Source: Lachnospira sp050874305 (GTDB lineage Bacteria > Bacillota > Clostridia > Lachnospirales > Lachnospiraceae). Taken from it: DNA of 64,000 nucleotides. This document shows positions 26,677 through 35,703 of this stretch, piece by piece (the stretch's first letter is position 1; each line of letters begins with the position of its first letter). The position numbers and the translations under genes are program-made. The notes under the pieces are model-generated. The model was given only the letters and a program-made list of their open reading frames with translations. It was not told the origin of the DNA and did no database searches. The stretch covers positions 1-64,000 of the forward strand of contig JBNMKL010000002.1 of the NCBI GenBank assembly GCA_050874305.1, read 5' to 3'.

Positions 26677-27726
26677 TTGAAAGAGATAATAATTGACAAT
26701 GTTGATGCCGGACAGCGATTTGATAAATATCTGTCCAAGCTGCTTCCGGAAGCTGGAAAAAGCTTTATATATAAGATGCTCAGAAAGAAAAATATTGTTC
26801 TTAATAACAAAAAATCTGACGGAAGCGAAAAAATATCTCAAGGGGATGTCGTAAAAATCTTCTTCTCTGATGAGACTTTTGATAAATTTTCTCATTCTGA
26901 AAAAACGCCCCAGAATAAGAATTATGATAATATAATAAAAGACAAAATCAAAGCTCTTGATATTATATATGAGGATGACAATATAGTTATTGTAAACAAA
27001 CCATCCGGCGTATTATCACAGAAAGCCAAGCCTGATGATATATCAATTAATGAAATTGTCAGTGGTTATATCATGTCCGATTTTGACAAAAAAGAACATT
27101 CATTTAAACCGGGTATATGTAACAGATTAGACAGGAATACCAGTGGAATAGTAGTTGCTGGTAAAAACATGTATGGACTACAGACAATGTCTGCTGCATT
27201 TCATGACAGAACAATTTACAAATACTACATATGTATTGTTAAAGGCGTTTTCACTAAACGCCAGTGTCTTAATGGATTCATCAGAAAAGACGAAGCTGAC
27301 AACATGGTCACAATATTGTCAGAAGATGATTTTAACAAGTTAAATCCTGCTGATGCGGATAAGTATTCTCCTGTCAATACAGAGTTTATACCAGTGGCAC
27401 AAGGCAATGATGTATCGCTTGTAAAAGTCCACCTTATAACTGGTAAAACACACCAGATAAGGGCACATCTTAAACATATAGGTTATCCGATTGCAGGAGA
27501 TTACAAATACGGCAGCAGTCCATTTAATGACTATATGAGAAAAAATTATCATATTAAAGATCAGATGCTTCATGCATATGAACTTATTATACCAGTTAAG
27601 GCTTATCCAGACCTTAACGATGACCTGCACATAACAACTTCAATTCCTGATGAATTTGTGCAGGTTCTTAAAGGAGAAGATATATGGCAACCTGGAATTC
27701 AAGAGGTCTTAGGGGATCTACACTAG
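26677..27726 (+). CDS. RluA-family pseudouridine synthase with S4 domain (TTG start)
   Basis: 349 residues. N-terminal S4 domain (about 1-60, with DAGQRFDKYLSKLLPEAG), then a synthase domain with the catalytic aspartate in ICNRLDRNTSGIVVAGK (about 150) and KTHQIRAHLKHIGYPIAGD (about 270). The start is TTG: GGGAG at 26666-26670 lies six bases upstream, and there is no in-frame ATG before the S4 domain. The last 43 bases overlap recU in another frame, with the recU ribosome site inside this gene. Confidence 0.9.
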   Translation: MKEIIIDNVDAGQRFDKYLSKLLPEAGKSFIYKMLRKKNIVLNNKKSDGSEKISQGDVVKIFFSDETFDKFSHSEKTPQNKNYDNIIKDKIKALDIIYEDDNIVIVNKPSGVLSQKAKPDDISINEIVSGYIMSDFDKKEHSFKPGICNRLDRNTSGIVVAGKNMYGLQTMSAAFHDRTIYKYYICIVKGVFTKRQCLNGFIRKDEADNMVTILSEDDFNKLNPADADKYSPVNTEFIPVAQGNDVSLVKVHLITGKTHQIRAHLKHIGYPIAGDYKYGSSPFNDYMRKNYHIKDQMLHAYELIIPVKAYPDLNDDLHITTSIPDEFVQVLKGEDIWQPGIQEVLGDLH

Positions 27727-28217
27727 AAGATTTTATTAATATGAGTAATGAGAAATACCTTGCCAATGGACTGGCCCTTATCCAGAAGATACCAACACCA
27801 ATCAAGCCAATCAAGATGGATCAGGAGAGCAGACATATAACGCTTGCATATTTCGACCAGAAAAGTACAGTTGACTACATAGGAGTTGTTCAGGGCATAC
27901 CTGTATGTTTTGATGCCAAAGAAACTGCCGTTGACACATTTCCACTACAGAATATTCACAGACATCAGATTGATTTTATGGAAAATTTTGAGAAACAGAA
28001 TGGCATTTCTTTCATAATTTTGTATTTTTCTTCCAGAGATGAGTTTTATTATATTCCATTCTGTGATATAATGCATTATTGGTTACGTGGGGAAAATGGT
28101 GGCAGAAAAAGTTTTACATATGATGAAATAGACAAGTCATATCAGATTCATTCATCAAAAGGAGTCATCGTACATTATCTTGAAACACTTCAAAAAGATA
28201 TTTCAACAAGGGAGTAA
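27684..28217 (+). CDS. recU: Holliday junction resolvase RecU-like
   Basis: 177-residue nuclease of the RecU family (PD-(D/E)xK fold). The active-site region reads VDYIGVVQGIPVCFDAKET, matching the RecU pattern D-x-x-G-V...F-E-A-K-E-T with Asp for the first Glu. NIHRHQIDFMENFEKQNG is the conserved segment that follows. The short N terminus (NSRGLRGSTLEDFIN) keeps the conserved Arg-Gly. It resolves recombination intermediates. AAAGGAG precedes the ATG, which lies inside the end of the upstream gene (43-base overlap). Usual partner gene for penicillin-binding protein 1 is not here. Confidence 0.87.
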   Translation: MATWNSRGLRGSTLEDFINMSNEKYLANGLALIQKIPTPIKPIKMDQESRHITLAYFDQKSTVDYIGVVQGIPVCFDAKETAVDTFPLQNIHRHQIDFMENFEKQNGISFIILYFSSRDEFYYIPFCDIMHYWLRGENGGRKSFTYDEIDKSYQIHSSKGVIVHYLETLQKDISTRE

Positions 28218-28225
28218 CGGGGGAT

Positions 28226-29122
28226 ATGGAAAAAAATATAATAGAAAAATATGAGCTTATTAATGGTCAGGCTATTATTGACCTGAACTATAATGTTATA
28301 TCTGCCAATGAAGAAATGTATCGTTTTATCGGTATTTCAACTAATATCTCTTTTATGGAGACCATACATCAGGTTGATCTTGATGATTTCATAGATGTCT
28401 GTCATCATCTTAGAGACAGCCAGGAAGCTGATATGATTGTAAGAATGAGACGTGCTGATAATTCATACCGATGGATTCTTTTACATATTGCAAGATTCAG
28501 ATTAAGAGCACTCAGCACTACTCTTGATTACTATGAAATAGCTGCAGCTGATATACTTGCACTTAAAAAAAGATACATCAAACTTGAGGCACTTACTAAC
28601 TCTAATAAGCCTGTTGAAAATTTCATTCATGAAGATTTACTATATTCTAAAGAAGAAGCATTACATTACTGTCAAAATCTTATTGAACGCAAGGATACTG
28701 AATTTACACTGCTTCTTGTTGAGATTGATAATTATAATGATTATGTTGTTAATAATGGATATGATTTTGCACAGACACTTCTTAACACTGCAATTAATAC
28801 AGCCAAATCTATTCTTGATGGACGTGGAATTATATGCAGACACAGCGACACAACATTTTCTGTTGTAGTTCGTAATATTAATCAGGAAATTAACTTAAGA
28901 TCGTTTCTTGAATCATTCAGAAATTCTATAACATGGAATGAATTAATTCAGAATAATGTTGAACACATGACATTATCAATAGGTATAGCAAGATACCCTC
29001 AGAATGGTGAAAATTTTGACATTGTTCTTAAAAAATTATACAGGGCATTAGACATATGCCATACAAGAGGAACTAGCAAATATATTATATATCGTGAACA
29101 TCTTCACGGTGAAATACAATAA
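28226..29122 (+). CDS. PAS domain plus degenerate GGDEF domain protein
   Basis: 298 residues. Residues about 10-120 look like a PAS sensor (VISANEEMYRFIGIS, then RRADNSYRWILLHIARF). Residues about 140-295 follow the GGDEF fold: LLLVEIDNYNDYVVNNGYDFAQ at the start and LSIGIARYPQNGENFDIVLKKL RALDICHTRGTSKY-type end, but the signature loop that should read GGDEF reads HSDTTF. Diguanylate cyclase activity is therefore unlikely; it may bind nucleotide or act as a sensor only. It starts eight bases after recU and is 29 bases before hisZ, so it may be cotranscribed with the histidine genes. Confidence 0.75.
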   Translation: MEKNIIEKYELINGQAIIDLNYNVISANEEMYRFIGISTNISFMETIHQVDLDDFIDVCHHLRDSQEADMIVRMRRADNSYRWILLHIARFRLRALSTTLDYYEIAAADILALKKRYIKLEALTNSNKPVENFIHEDLLYSKEEALHYCQNLIERKDTEFTLLLVEIDNYNDYVVNNGYDFAQTLLNTAINTAKSILDGRGIICRHSDTTFSVVVRNINQEINLRSFLESFRNSITWNELIQNNVEHMTLSIGIARYPQNGENFDIVLKKLYRALDICHTRGTSKYIIYREHLHGEIQ

Positions 29123-29151
29123 ATATATCACACCTTAAGAAAGGACTAATC

Positions 29152-30453
29152 ATGAAAAAAGATTTATTACACACACCAGAAGGTGTAAGAGATATATATA
29201 ATACTGAATGTGCTAAAAAGCTTGTTTTACAGAACAGACTTCATGATGTATGTATCAAATATGGTTATAATGACATCCAGACACCAACCCTTGAATTTTT
29301 TGATGTATTTAGTAAAGAGCGTGGTAGTGTTCCATCGAATGAAATGTTCAAGTTATTCGACAGATATGGCAATACACTTGTTATGCGTCCTGATATGACA
29401 CCTTCAATAGCAAGAACTGCTGCCAAATATTACGCTGACAGGCTTCTTCCAGTCAAGTTATGTTATGTTGGCAACACATTTATCAATGTAAGCCAGTATT
29501 ATCAGGGCAAACTCAAAGAAAACACTACTATAGGTGCAGAGCTTATCGGTGATGATTCTATATATGCAGATTTTGAGATAATCTCTATGGTTATAGAATG
29601 TATGAAGAATTCCGGATTAAAGGAATTTCAGGTTGAGATTGGTAATGTTGCATATTTCAATGGTCTTCTTACAGAAGCAGGAATAGACGGTGATGACAAG
29701 GAATCTCTTATCGAACTTATCCAGGAAAAGAATTATCTTGGTGAAGCTGAGCTTTTATCATCACTTAACATTGACAAGAAGATTGCTGATGTTTTACTTG
29801 AGCTCCCACAGCTTTTTGGTTCCGTAGAAGTTCTTGAAAAGGCTAAAGAACTTGCAACTAACGATATAAGCATCAAAGCAATTGACAGATTATATAAGTT
29901 ATATGAATTGTGCAGACTTACAGGTGCCGACAAATATGTATCATTTGATTTAGGTGCAGTAAGTAAACATGCTTATTACACAGGTATTCTTTTCTATGCA
30001 TATACATTTGGCACAGGTGAGCCTGTAATATGCGGTGGTAGATATAATAAGCTTCTTGGACAGTTCGGATGTGATAAGCCTTCTATTGGTTTTTCTATAA
30101 CTGTTGATGCAATGATGGCTGCCATATCACGCCAGAATATCGATATTCCAGTAGACAATTCAGGATTACTTTTAATATACAATGAAGATGATCTTCTCAA
30201 TGTAGTTTCAATCGCTGATTCGCTGAGAAAGCTCGATATTCCTGTATGTACAATCACATACAATGATTCAAAAACCACTGAACAATATTGTGAATACGCT
30301 ATTAATTCACAGCTTAAACATGTTATCATGCTTCCTTGCCTTGAAGGTATGTCAGATGATAACAACGGCAATATCCATGTGACATCAATTGATGCTGACA
30401 CAGGTATTTCCAAAGAGATATCAATAGCACAACTTCTTGGAGGTGAATTATAA
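29152..30453 (+). CDS. hisZ: ATP phosphoribosyltransferase regulatory subunit HisZ
   Basis: 433-residue paralogue of histidyl-tRNA synthetase that lacks tRNA charging and forms an octamer with short HisG. Class II-like motifs are visible: TPEGVRDIY at the start, RPDMTPSIAR (motif 2 region, about 83-92) and VICGGRYNKLLGQFG (about 284). The extra C-terminal domain from about 330 replaces the anticodon-binding domain. It shares the ATG base overlap with hisG (stop/start overlap by one base), a direct sign of stoichiometric expression. Confidence 0.93.
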   Translation: MKKDLLHTPEGVRDIYNTECAKKLVLQNRLHDVCIKYGYNDIQTPTLEFFDVFSKERGSVPSNEMFKLFDRYGNTLVMRPDMTPSIARTAAKYYADRLLPVKLCYVGNTFINVSQYYQGKLKENTTIGAELIGDDSIYADFEIISMVIECMKNSGLKEFQVEIGNVAYFNGLLTEAGIDGDDKESLIELIQEKNYLGEAELLSSLNIDKKIADVLLELPQLFGSVEVLEKAKELATNDISIKAIDRLYKLYELCRLTGADKYVSFDLGAVSKHAYYTGILFYAYTFGTGEPVICGGRYNKLLGQFGCDKPSIGFSITVDAMMAAISRQNIDIPVDNSGLLLIYNEDDLLNVVSIADSLRKLDIPVCTITYNDSKTTEQYCEYAINSQLKHVIMLPCLEGMSDDNNGNIHVTSIDADTGISKEISIAQLLGGEL

Positions 30454-31100
30454 TGCGATATATAACTGTTGCTTTATCAAAAGGCAGACTTGCCAAAAAA
30501 GCCCTTGATATGTTTGAGCACATCGGAATTACATGTGAAGAGATGAAAGATGAGAGTACGAGAAAGCTTATATTTGTCAATGAAGAGCTCGGTATGAAAT
30601 TCTTTCTTGCCAAGCCATCTGATGTACCTACATATGTAGAATATGGGGCAGCAGATATCGGTATCGTTGGTAAAGATACCCTTCTTGAAGAGGGCAGAAA
30701 GCTTTATGAAGTCCTTGATTTAAAGACTGGAAGATGCAAAATGTGCGTATGTGGTCCTGCATCAGCCAAAGAAAAGCTTATGCATCATGAACTTATACGA
30801 GTTGCATCTAAATATCCTAATATAGCTAAAGATTATTTCTATAATACAAAGCATCAGACTGTTGAGATAATAAAACTTAATGGTTCTGTAGAGCTTGCTC
30901 CTATAGTAGGTCTTTCAGAAGTTATTGTAGATATCGTAGAAACTGGTGCAACACTTCGTGAGAATGGTCTTGAAGTGCTTGAAGAGGTTTGTCCATTATC
31001 TGCAAGACTTGTTGTTAATCAGGTCAGCATGAAAATGGAAAGTGAAAGAATTAATAAGATAATCAACGATCTTAAGCAATACCTTGAATCAAAGGATTGA
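30453..31100 (+). CDS. hisG: ATP phosphoribosyltransferase, short form HisG
   Basis: 215-residue catalytic subunit for the first step of histidine synthesis (ATP plus PRPP). It starts YITVALSKGRLAKKAL and carries the PRPP loop VDIVETGATLRENGL (about 166-180). The roughly 80-residue C-terminal regulatory domain of long HisG is missing, so the HisZ subunit upstream is required. Its Shine-Dalgarno GGAGG lies within the hisZ end. Confidence 0.96.
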   Translation: MRYITVALSKGRLAKKALDMFEHIGITCEEMKDESTRKLIFVNEELGMKFFLAKPSDVPTYVEYGAADIGIVGKDTLLEEGRKLYEVLDLKTGRCKMCVCGPASAKEKLMHHELIRVASKYPNIAKDYFYNTKHQTVEIIKLNGSVELAPIVGLSEVIVDIVETGATLRENGLEVLEEVCPLSARLVVNQVSMKMESERINKIINDLKQYLESKD

Positions 31101-31146
31101 TTTACAGATTATAAGATTTTCATAAGTAAGAGAAAGGGATAAGAAC

Positions 31147-32436
31147 ATGAGAATTGTAAAATTAACTTCAGAAACCAAAAAAAACATCTTGGAAAATCTT
31201 CTTAAAAGAAGTCCTAACAGTTATGGCAAATTCGAGAGTGCAGTTAACGAAATTCTTGCTAATGTCAAAGCCAATGGAGACGAAGCACTATTTAATTACA
31301 CTAAAGAATTTGATAAAGCTGACATCAATGCATCCAATGTTGTTGTAACACAGGAAGAAATAGATGAGGCATATAAGCTTGTTGACAGTGGGCTTATTGA
31401 AGTAATAAGAAAATCTCTTGTTAATATCCGTTCATACCATGAAAAACAGAAACAGTATAGCTGGTTTGATTCTAAGCCAGATGGAACATTGCTTGGCCAG
31501 AAGGTAAGTGCTCTTGCCAGAGTTGGTGTATATGTACCAGGCGGTAAAGCTGCTTATCCATCAAGCGTTCTTATGAATGTAATTCCTGCCAAAGTAGCAG
31601 GTGTTGACGAGATTATAATGTGTACACCTCCAGGAAAAGATGGCAAGGTTTACCCTACAACACTTGTAGCAGCTAAAGAAGCTGGTGTTGATGTAATATA
31701 CAAAGTCGGTGGAGCACAGGCTATCGCTGCTATGGCATATGGAACAGCATCTATCCCTAAAGTAGATAAGATTGTCGGCCCTGGTAATATCTATGTTGCA
31801 CTTGCAAAGAAAGCTGTATTCGGCTATGTATCAATTGATTCCGTTGCAGGTCCAAGTGAGATTATGGTTCTCGCTGATGAGACAGCTAACCCAAGATATG
31901 TTGCAGCTGACCTTCTTTCTCAGGCTGAGCATGATGAGATGGCATCTGCAATCCTTGTAACAACAAGTGAGGAGTTAGCTTCAAAAGTATCTGAAGAAGT
32001 TGACGGATTTGTTAAGAACCTATCACGTAAGGAAATCATCCAGAAGTCTCTTGATACATATGGATATATTCTTATTGCATCTTCTATGTCAGAAGCAATC
32101 GATGTTGTCAATGAGATAGCTTCTGAGCACCTTGAGATTGTTACTAAGAATCCATTCGATACAATGACAAGAGTAAGAAATGCTGGTGCAATGTTCTTAG
32201 GTGAATACAGCTCTGAACCTCTCGGTGATTACTTTGCAGGTCCTAACCATGTATTGCCTACTAATGGTACAGCTAAGTTCTTCTCACCATTAAGTGTTGA
32301 TGATTTCATCAAGAAATCAAGCATCATATCTTATTCAAGAGAAGCACTTGAGGCAATACACACTGATATCGAAAGTTTTGCAACAGCAGAGCATTTAACA
32401 GCTCACGCTAACTCTATACATGTAAGATTTGAATAA
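31147..32436 (+). CDS. hisD: Histidinol dehydrogenase
   Basis: 429-residue zinc enzyme that oxidises histidinol to histidine in two NAD steps, the end of the pathway. Signature segments are GVYVPGGKAAYPSSVLMN (about 126-143), KVDKIVGPGNIYVALAKK, SVAGPSEIMVLADE and the zinc/catalytic LSQAEHDEMASAILV with the conserved His-Glu and His pairs; GPNHVLPTNGTAKF is near 360. It follows hisG by 46 bases with GAAAGGG upstream. Length is typical. Confidence 0.97.
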   Translation: MRIVKLTSETKKNILENLLKRSPNSYGKFESAVNEILANVKANGDEALFNYTKEFDKADINASNVVVTQEEIDEAYKLVDSGLIEVIRKSLVNIRSYHEKQKQYSWFDSKPDGTLLGQKVSALARVGVYVPGGKAAYPSSVLMNVIPAKVAGVDEIIMCTPPGKDGKVYPTTLVAAKEAGVDVIYKVGGAQAIAAMAYGTASIPKVDKIVGPGNIYVALAKKAVFGYVSIDSVAGPSEIMVLADETANPRYVAADLLSQAEHDEMASAILVTTSEELASKVSEEVDGFVKNLSRKEIIQKSLDTYGYILIASSMSEAIDVVNEIASEHLEIVTKNPFDTMTRVRNAGAMFLGEYSSEPLGDYFAGPNHVLPTNGTAKFFSPLSVDDFIKKSSIISYSREALEAIHTDIESFATAEHLTAHANSIHVRFE

Positions 32437-32461
32437 TGAATTTTCTTAAAAGGAGTATAAC

Positions 32462-33061
32462 ATGGCAGATTCTATAATAAGACAGGCATCTATAACAAGA
32501 AAGACAAAAGAAACAGACATCAATATGCGTCTTGTAATTGATGGTTCAGGCAAAGCAAATGTTAACACAGGCATAGGCTTCTTTGACCATATGCTGATAA
32601 GCTTTGCAAAGCATGGTCTGTTTGATCTTGATTTGACAGTAAAGGGTGATCTTATTGTTGACTGTCATCATACTATTGAAGATGTTGGTATCGTTCTCGG
32701 CGAAGCCATAAAGAAAGCCATAGGAGATAAGAAAGCCATCAGAAGATATGGTGATATAATTCTTCCTATGGATGAAGCACTTATCATGTGTGCAATTGAT
32801 TTATCAGGAAGACCTTACCTTGTATTTGAAGGTGAGTTCGGAAGTGACAGAGTTGGTTACTTTGATACACAGATGGTTCGTGAATTTTTCTATGCAGTGT
32901 CATACAGTGCTGCCATGAATCTTCATATCCGCCAGATAAGTGGTTTTAACGACCATCACATAATAGAGGGAATGTTTAAGGCATTTGCCAAAGCCCTTGA
33001 TGAAGCATCAATCAAAGACCCACGTATTACAAGTGTTCTTTCAACTAAAGGCTCACTGTAG
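32462..33061 (+). CDS. hisB: Imidazoleglycerol-phosphate dehydratase
   Basis: 199-residue manganese enzyme, monofunctional (no histidinol-phosphatase domain). Conserved metal motifs are GIGFFDHMLISFAKHG (about 36-51), DCHHTIEDVGIVLG (about 68-81) and GFNDHHIIEGMFKAFAKAL (about 160-178). It starts 25 bases after hisD with AAAGGAG. The histidine pathway genes hisC, hisH, hisA and hisF are not in the window. Confidence 0.97.
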   Translation: MADSIIRQASITRKTKETDINMRLVIDGSGKANVNTGIGFFDHMLISFAKHGLFDLDLTVKGDLIVDCHHTIEDVGIVLGEAIKKAIGDKKAIRRYGDIILPMDEALIMCAIDLSGRPYLVFEGEFGSDRVGYFDTQMVREFFYAVSYSAAMNLHIRQISGFNDHHIIEGMFKAFAKALDEASIKDPRITSVLSTKGSL

Positions 33062-33124
33062 ACGATAATCAATACTAAATATAATACAGATGCGTACATA
33101 CGCAGGAATGGAGAACTTATTATT

Positions 33125-34432
33125 ATGTCTTGCAAAAAATTAATTCCAGTTATATATCTTAAAGACACTAAAGCATATGCAGATGAAGATTTAAATATCG
33201 CCATAGGTGATGGCAGTGCATTAGATATTGCCACACGCTACAGCGAGAATGGTGCAGATGAAATCATCATATTTGACCTTTCATATGATGATGTATCACA
33301 CGAAGAGGCTATCGGAATATTAAGACAGATTACCAAATCAATTGATACACCTATTCTTGTTGGCGGTAATGTCAAGAGAGTAGAAGATGTTAAGAAGTAT
33401 CTGTATGCTGGTGCCAAAGCAGCTATCCTCGATGACAGAAGAGAATCTAACATGGTTATGATGAAAGAGGTTGCTGACCGTTTTGGCAAGGATAAGATTG
33501 GTGTCGTAATAAGCGAATATGATGCTGATATAGCCAATATGGTTAAAGATAATGATTTGTCTTTCATTTTTACAAAGTCTTTATCAAAATACATGTCATT
33601 TTCGACAAGTTTTGCAGGAATTCCTGCAATTATAAGTGCTGATTCTGAGAATGCTGTTGATTTTGACAGCTCTCTTGATATATTAAAAGAAATCCTTGTT
33701 AAGGATAATATCTATGGTGTATCGGGAACAGTTATCAGCCAGACTACATATGATTTCATGAAAGCAAAGCATACATTAAAACAGGCAGGCGTTGACACTA
33801 ATACATTTGAAAGTTCTATTCCATTCAGCGAATTTAAGCTTAATAATGATGGACTTATTCCTGTTATAGTTCAGGATTATAAGACTGACGAAGTTCTTAT
33901 GCTTGCATATATGAATGAAGAGTCTTATAACGCAACTATCCATACAGGAAGAATGACATATTACAGCAGAAGCCGTCAGGAATTATGGGTTAAGGGTGAG
34001 ACATCTGGTCATTACCAGTATGTGCGTTCGATTGAGATTGACTGTGATAACGATACATTACTTGCCAAGGTTAAACAGATTGGTGCTGCATGCCACACTG
34101 GCAACAGAAGCTGCTTCTACCGCAATCTTGTTTCAACTGAGTATGCTGAAACTAATCCATTAAAGATATTTAATCAGGTTATGGATATAATAGAGGACAG
34201 AAAACTCCATCCAAAAGAAGGTTCTTATACTAATTATCTGTTCGATAAAGGTATTGATAAAATTCTTAAAAAATGTGGTGAGGAAGCTACTGAAATTATT
34301 ATTGCAGCTAAAAACCCAGACCCTGAAGAAATCAAATACGAGATTTCAGATTTCCTTTATCATGTAATGGTGCTTATGGTATTAAGAGGAGTTACATGGG
34401 AAGATATCGTCAAGGAGCTTGCTAATCGATGA
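33125..34432 (+). CDS. hisI: HisF-like domain fused to HisIE (phosphoribosyl-AMP cyclohydrolase / phosphoribosyl-ATP diphosphatase)
   Basis: 435 residues in three parts. Residues 1 to about 215 resemble a HisA/HisF TIM barrel (LIPVIYLKDTKAYAD; VGGNVKRVEDVKKYLYAGAK), but the catalytic Asp of HisF is Tyr11 here and the second catalytic Asp region reads VVISEYDAD. Residues about 220-325 are HisI, with MLAYMNEES, DCDNDTLLAKVKQIGAACHT (metal Asp residues and Cys) intact. Residues about 340-435 are HisE, ending KKCGEEATEIIIAAK and YEISDFLYHVMVLM. So steps 2 and 3 of the pathway should work, while the barrel is probably structural or regulatory. Overlaps rng by four bases. Confidence 0.9.
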   Translation: MSCKKLIPVIYLKDTKAYADEDLNIAIGDGSALDIATRYSENGADEIIIFDLSYDDVSHEEAIGILRQITKSIDTPILVGGNVKRVEDVKKYLYAGAKAAILDDRRESNMVMMKEVADRFGKDKIGVVISEYDADIANMVKDNDLSFIFTKSLSKYMSFSTSFAGIPAIISADSENAVDFDSSLDILKEILVKDNIYGVSGTVISQTTYDFMKAKHTLKQAGVDTNTFESSIPFSEFKLNNDGLIPVIVQDYKTDEVLMLAYMNEESYNATIHTGRMTYYSRSRQELWVKGETSGHYQYVRSIEIDCDNDTLLAKVKQIGAACHTGNRSCFYRNLVSTEYAETNPLKIFNQVMDIIEDRKLHPKEGSYTNYLFDKGIDKILKKCGEEATEIIIAAKNPDPEEIKYEISDFLYHVMVLMVLRGVTWEDIVKELANR

Positions 34433-35703
34433 TTAATAATATCATAATTACGAATATTCCATTAAATACAAGCAGAGGCAGTGTTACACGCACTGTCTCT
34501 GCTATTTATGATGACAATGGATGTGTAAGCCTTAATATCCATAACACATCAAGCATAATAGGCAATATCTACCTTGGCAGGGTTGACAATATTGTTAAGA
34601 ACATTAATAGTGCCTTTGTTAGCATAGATAAGAATAACACATGCTATTACTCACTTACTGACAACAAGAAGCACTATTTTTTTAACCCTAAGAATAACAC
34701 AGCCGTTAATCAGGGGGATTCTATACTTGTCCAGGTAAAAAAAGATGCAACCAAGTTAAAGCCTGCAAGCCTGTCCGATAAAATTGAACTTCCCGGACAC
34801 TACGTTGTCATATCACTTGATGTCAAAGGAGTAGTTGTATCCAAAAAAATAAAAGACACTGATACAATTATCGAATTAAGACACAGCCTTCAGAATTTAC
34901 TTGATTCCCAGTCAGAATGTGAAGATTTCTGCAACTATGGCATTAATCCGGGTATTATCGTAAGGTCTAATGCCGCATCACTTACTGATATAGAACCAGC
35001 AGTTAAGGAAGCTAAAGATTTAATCCAATCATTATCCATGCTAATCCATAATGCAATATATCAGAAAGCTCCTGTATGTCTCTATGAGGCAATGCCAGAA
35101 TACATTAACATAATTAATGACATGCCATTGTCTGAGCTTGGACAGGTAATAACTGATGACATTGAAATATTCGGACATATAAGCCAGCAATGCAGCTATA
35201 TATCTGATAATCCTGATTCCTGCATACGTCTGTATTCCGATGAAATGCTTCCTCTTTACAATCTGTATGACGTAAGAAAAGAGATTGAGAAAGCACTTTC
35301 ACGCAAAATATGGCTGAAATCAGGCGGATATATCATAATTGATTATACGGAAGCCATGACAGTCATTGACGTTAACAGCGGTAAGTATGTGACTAAAAAG
35401 CACGATGCACAGGTTAAAGAAAATGCATTTTATCTTGTCAATTCGCAGGCTGCCACAGAGATTGCAAGACAACTGCGTCTGCGCAACATTTCTGGTATGG
35501 TAATCGTAGATTTTATCAATATGGAAAATCCTGAACACATTCAGGGAATACTTAAAATTCTTAAAGACGAATTCAGGAAAGATTCTGTTACAACAAGTGT
35601 CGTTGATATTACTAAGCTTGGTCTTGTAGAGATAACAAGAAAGAGGGCAGGAGCTATGTTAAAAGAGTGTCTGAATGGTGAGGCGGCTGCCAATGAATTA
35701 TAA
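34429..35703 (+). CDS. rng: Ribonuclease E/G family protein (RNase G-like)
   Basis: 424-residue endoribonuclease. An S1-like domain near the N terminus (NIYLGRVDNIVKNINSAFVSI) is followed by the RNase E/G catalytic region with the magnesium Asp residues in TVIDVNSGKYV (about 303) and VIVDFINME (about 347), and VEITRKRAGAML near the end. The protein stops there, so the CPxC zinc-link and the rest of the usual C-terminal small domain are missing. It overlaps the histidine gene by four bases and precedes rplU-rpmA, its conserved place in Firmicutes. Role: rRNA 5' maturation or mRNA turnover. Confidence 0.87.
   Translation: MINNIIITNIPLNTSRGSVTRTVSAIYDDNGCVSLNIHNTSSIIGNIYLGRVDNIVKNINSAFVSIDKNNTCYYSLTDNKKHYFFNPKNNTAVNQGDSILVQVKKDATKLKPASLSDKIELPGHYVVISLDVKGVVVSKKIKDTDTIIELRHSLQNLLDSQSECEDFCNYGINPGIIVRSNAASLTDIEPAVKEAKDLIQSLSMLIHNAIYQKAPVCLYEAMPEYINIINDMPLSELGQVITDDIEIFGHISQQCSYISDNPDSCIRLYSDEMLPLYNLYDVRKEIEKALSRKIWLKSGGYIIIDYTEAMTVIDVNSGKYVTKKHDAQVKENAFYLVNSQAATEIARQLRLRNISGMVIVDFINMENPEHIQGILKILKDEFRKDSVTTSVVDITKLGLVEITRKRAGAMLKECLNGEAAANEL

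Noticed and set aside
27684..27726. Overlap of the RluA-type gene and recU as a frameshift
   Set aside because: Both proteins have complete family ends, and recU has its own ribosome site inside the overlap.
29123..29151. T-box or his attenuator before hisZ
   Set aside because: Only 29 bases separate the genes, too short for such a leader.
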